DNA from: Bacillota bacterium
Lineage (GTDB): Bacteria > Bacillota > Dethiobacteria > DTU022
Direction of reading: 5' to 3'
Assembly (NCBI GenBank): GCA_016874655.1
Contig: VGTO01000017.1
Span: 1 to 32,021 of the forward strand
DNA length: 32,021 nucleotides
In this document: piece by piece, positions 30,507 through 32,021 of the stretch
Layout: the number at the start of each line of letters is the position of its first letter
Numbering within the stretch: position 1 is the stretch's first letter
Made by a program: the position numbers and the translations under genes
Notes under the pieces: generated by a model
Told to the model about the DNA's origin: nothing
The model's input: only the letters and a program-made list of their open reading frames with translations
Database searches by the model: none

Positions 30507-32021
30507 ATGGATTATGGTATTCTTTCTATTTTACCACCGGTTTTAGCTATTGTTTTAGCCATTGCTACCCGTCAGGTTATTGTATCGCTGTTTATTGCTG
30601 TTTGGCTGGGTGCATCGATCTTACATGCCAGCCCGATTGCAGGATTCTTCCGTTCAATTGATACCTACATGCTGAACAGCGCTGCCGATCCCTGGTATGG
30701 TGCGATTCTGATCTTTACCATGATTATTGCCGGTACTCTTGGCCTTGTCACTAAGGCCGGTGGTGCTCAGGCGATAGCCAACGCGCTGACTAAAAAGGCA
30801 AAAACTGCACGTGGGGGAATGCTGGCAGCCTTTCTGATGGGGATTATCATCTTCTTTGATGACTACTCCAGCTGTATCATTGCCGGTAACACCGCCCGCC
30901 CGATTACTGACGCAGTCAAAGTATCAAGAGAAAAACTCTCTTATATTGTCGACTCCACGGCGGCTCCGGTGGCAACCTTTGCCTTGATTTCAACCTGGAT
31001 CGGTTTTGAACTCGGTGTTATCGGTGAAGGCTTTGCTGCTATCGGACAGGAAAACGTTCCGGTTTATCTGATTTTCCTGCAAACCATTCCTTACCGTTTC
31101 TACAGCATCTTTGCTCTGGCCCTGGTTCTGATCCTCGCCATAACGATGAAGGACTACGGCCCGATGTACAATGCGGAAGTTCGCGCCCGCACTGAAGGCA
31201 AACTGCTGCGTGACGGTGCCGAGCCCCTTTCAGCCACAGATACTGCTGTGCTTCAGCCGGCTGAAGGCACCCCACTTCGCTGGTTTAACTTTGTTGTACC
31301 AATTATTGTCATTATCGCTGCCACCTTTATCGGTCTTTATGTTAATGGGGGCGGAAGCGAAGTCGGGTTAATGAACGCTTTCGGCAATGCCGATTCCAGC
31401 GTTGTTCTGCTCTGGGCTTCCAGTTTGGGCGCACTCGTCACCCTGGTGATGGTTCTTGTCCAGCGCCTTGTGCCGCTACAGCAGGCAATCGACACCCTGA
31501 TGGACGGCGCTAAGTCAGTATTCCCGGCCTTGCTCATCCTGGTCTTAGCCTGGTCTCTCAGCGCAATCTCCGGAGAACTCGGTGCAGCCGAATATCTGGT
31601 TGGCATCGTTGAACGCTCCGGAATTGCAGCATTCTTGCTGCCCCTGTTGATCTTTATCGTTTCCTGCCTGATGTCTTTTGCTATGGGTACTTCCTGGGGC
31701 ACCATGGGTATCGTTGTTCCGCTGGCTCTGCCGGTTGCCGCTGCCATCGGGGGCCCGGAAATCCTGATTCCCACCCTAGGTTCGGTTTTGACCGGTGCGA
31801 TCTTCGGTGACCACTGCTCACCGTTATCCGACACCACGATTCTTTCATCTACGGGTGCCGGTTCCGACCACATCGACCACGTCCGTACTCAGGTTCCTTA
31901 TGCCCTGACTACTGCCGTGGTAACCGCTGTAATCGGCTTCATCCCCGCCGGCCTCGGGGTGCATCCAGTTATTTCAATTATCCTCGGTTTAATTGCCTTG
32001 ATCGTTTTTGTCAAGCTGGTT
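30507..32021 (+). CDS. nhaC: NhaC-family Na+/H+ antiporter, 3' end cut by the window
   Basis: The frame stays open from ATG 30507 to the window end (505 codons, no stop). It encodes a polytopic membrane antiporter of the NhaC family that swaps sodium for protons. Recognisable parts are MDYGILSILPPVLAIVLAIA, TRQVIVSLFIAVWLGASIL, MGIIIFFDDYSSCIIAGNTA, PITDAVKVSREKLSYIVDST, MGTSWGTMGIVVPLALPVA and GAIFGDHCSPLSDTTILSS, all conserved in the family. About 12 helices are present. AGGAGG lies 10 nt before the ATG; an in-frame ATG at 30498 is too close to it. It fits a salt-tolerant or alkaliphilic host. Proton-solute antiport of another kind (malate-lactate) also occurs in this family. Confidence 0.92.
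   Translation, partial: MDYGILSILPPVLAIVLAIATRQVIVSLFIAVWLGASILHASPIAGFFRSIDTYMLNSAADPWYGAILIFTMIIAGTLGLVTKAGGAQAIANALTKKAKTARGGMLAAFLMGIIIFFDDYSSCIIAGNTARPITDAVKVSREKLSYIVDSTAAPVATFALISTWIGFELGVIGEGFAAIGQENVPVYLIFLQTIPYRFYSIFALALVLILAITMKDYGPMYNAEVRARTEGKLLRDGAEPLSATDTAVLQPAEGTPLRWFNFVVPIIVIIAATFIGLYVNGGGSEVGLMNAFGNADSSVVLLWASSLGALVTLVMVLVQRLVPLQQAIDTLMDGAKSVFPALLILVLAWSLSAISGELGAAEYLVGIVERSGIAAFLLPLLIFIVSCLMSFAMGTSWGTMGIVVPLALPVAAAIGGPEILIPTLGSVLTGAIFGDHCSPLSDTTILSSTGAGSDHIDHVRTQVPYALTTAVVTAVIGFIPAGLGVHPVISIILGLIALIVFVKLV

Noticed and set aside
30407-30661. 84-codon frame over the start of nhaC
   Set aside because: It is in another frame from the clear NhaC protein and has no independent support.

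Overview
The window looks like chromosomal DNA of an anaerobic Firmicute in the Clostridia/Dethiobacteria range. This is inferred from strong AGGAGG-type ribosome binding sites with many TTG and GTG starts, anaerobic flavoenzymes, an ADP-forming acyl-CoA synthetase, a DUF134/NifX-type cluster, an NhaC antiporter and corrinoid methyltransferase genes. No rRNA, tRNA or CRISPR array was seen. Most genes are ordinary chromosomal genes. The only clear mobile element is an IS256-family insertion at the left edge.

Layout. (1) 289-1661: a complete IS256-family element with a 8-9 bp target duplication. (2) 1763-8126: a lipid-linked glycan locus with a WecA/TagO-type initiating phosphoglycosyltransferase and a PglK-like ABC flippase on +, facing three glycosyltransferases (one GT2, two GT4) in a - strand operon. 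(3) 8260-9800: a promoter with two identical palindromic operators, then a DUF5320 Gly-rich protein, a DUF134 DNA-binding protein, a 107-aa unknown and a NifX/NifB-type protein, closed by a strong terminator. (4) 9806-12971 (-): a 927-aa fusion of GlpA-type glycerol-3-phosphate dehydrogenase with a second FAD oxidoreductase, followed by DUF1667. (5) 13026-16047 (-): class I aminotransferase, M23 peptidase and small transaldolase. (6) 16145-21311: BioF2/CelD-type acetyltransferase, MshA-like glycosyltransferase, LmbE/PIG-L deacetylase, an MBL hydrolase (-) and actinobacterial-type inositol-phosphate synthase. Together these resemble the early steps of mycothiol-like or inositol-glycoside synthesis. 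(7) 21412-26690: FadH/OYE-type flavoenzyme (-), ADP-forming acyl-CoA synthetase, MoaD/ThiS-like protein and SRAP peptidase. (8) 26732-29167: promoter, mtbB with an in-frame amber codon, mtbC, and a hairpin. (9) 29411-32021: CvpA with a zinc-ribbon tail (-) and an NhaC antiporter cut by the window end.

The main find is at 26926-28329. What looks like two genes, of 349 codons and about 99 codons, is one 467-aa dimethylamine:corrinoid methyltransferase (MtbB). The TAG at 27973-27975 falls where MtbB carries pyrrolysine, and homology resumes directly after it in the same frame. The corrinoid protein gene mtbC follows 3 nt later. The host should therefore encode pylT and pylS and the pyl biosynthetic genes elsewhere. 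TAG also ends at least nine other genes in this window, so amber is not reserved for pyrrolysine. Second in interest is the inositol/MshA/MshB-like cluster in a probable Firmicute, a group better known for bacillithiol or no such thiol.
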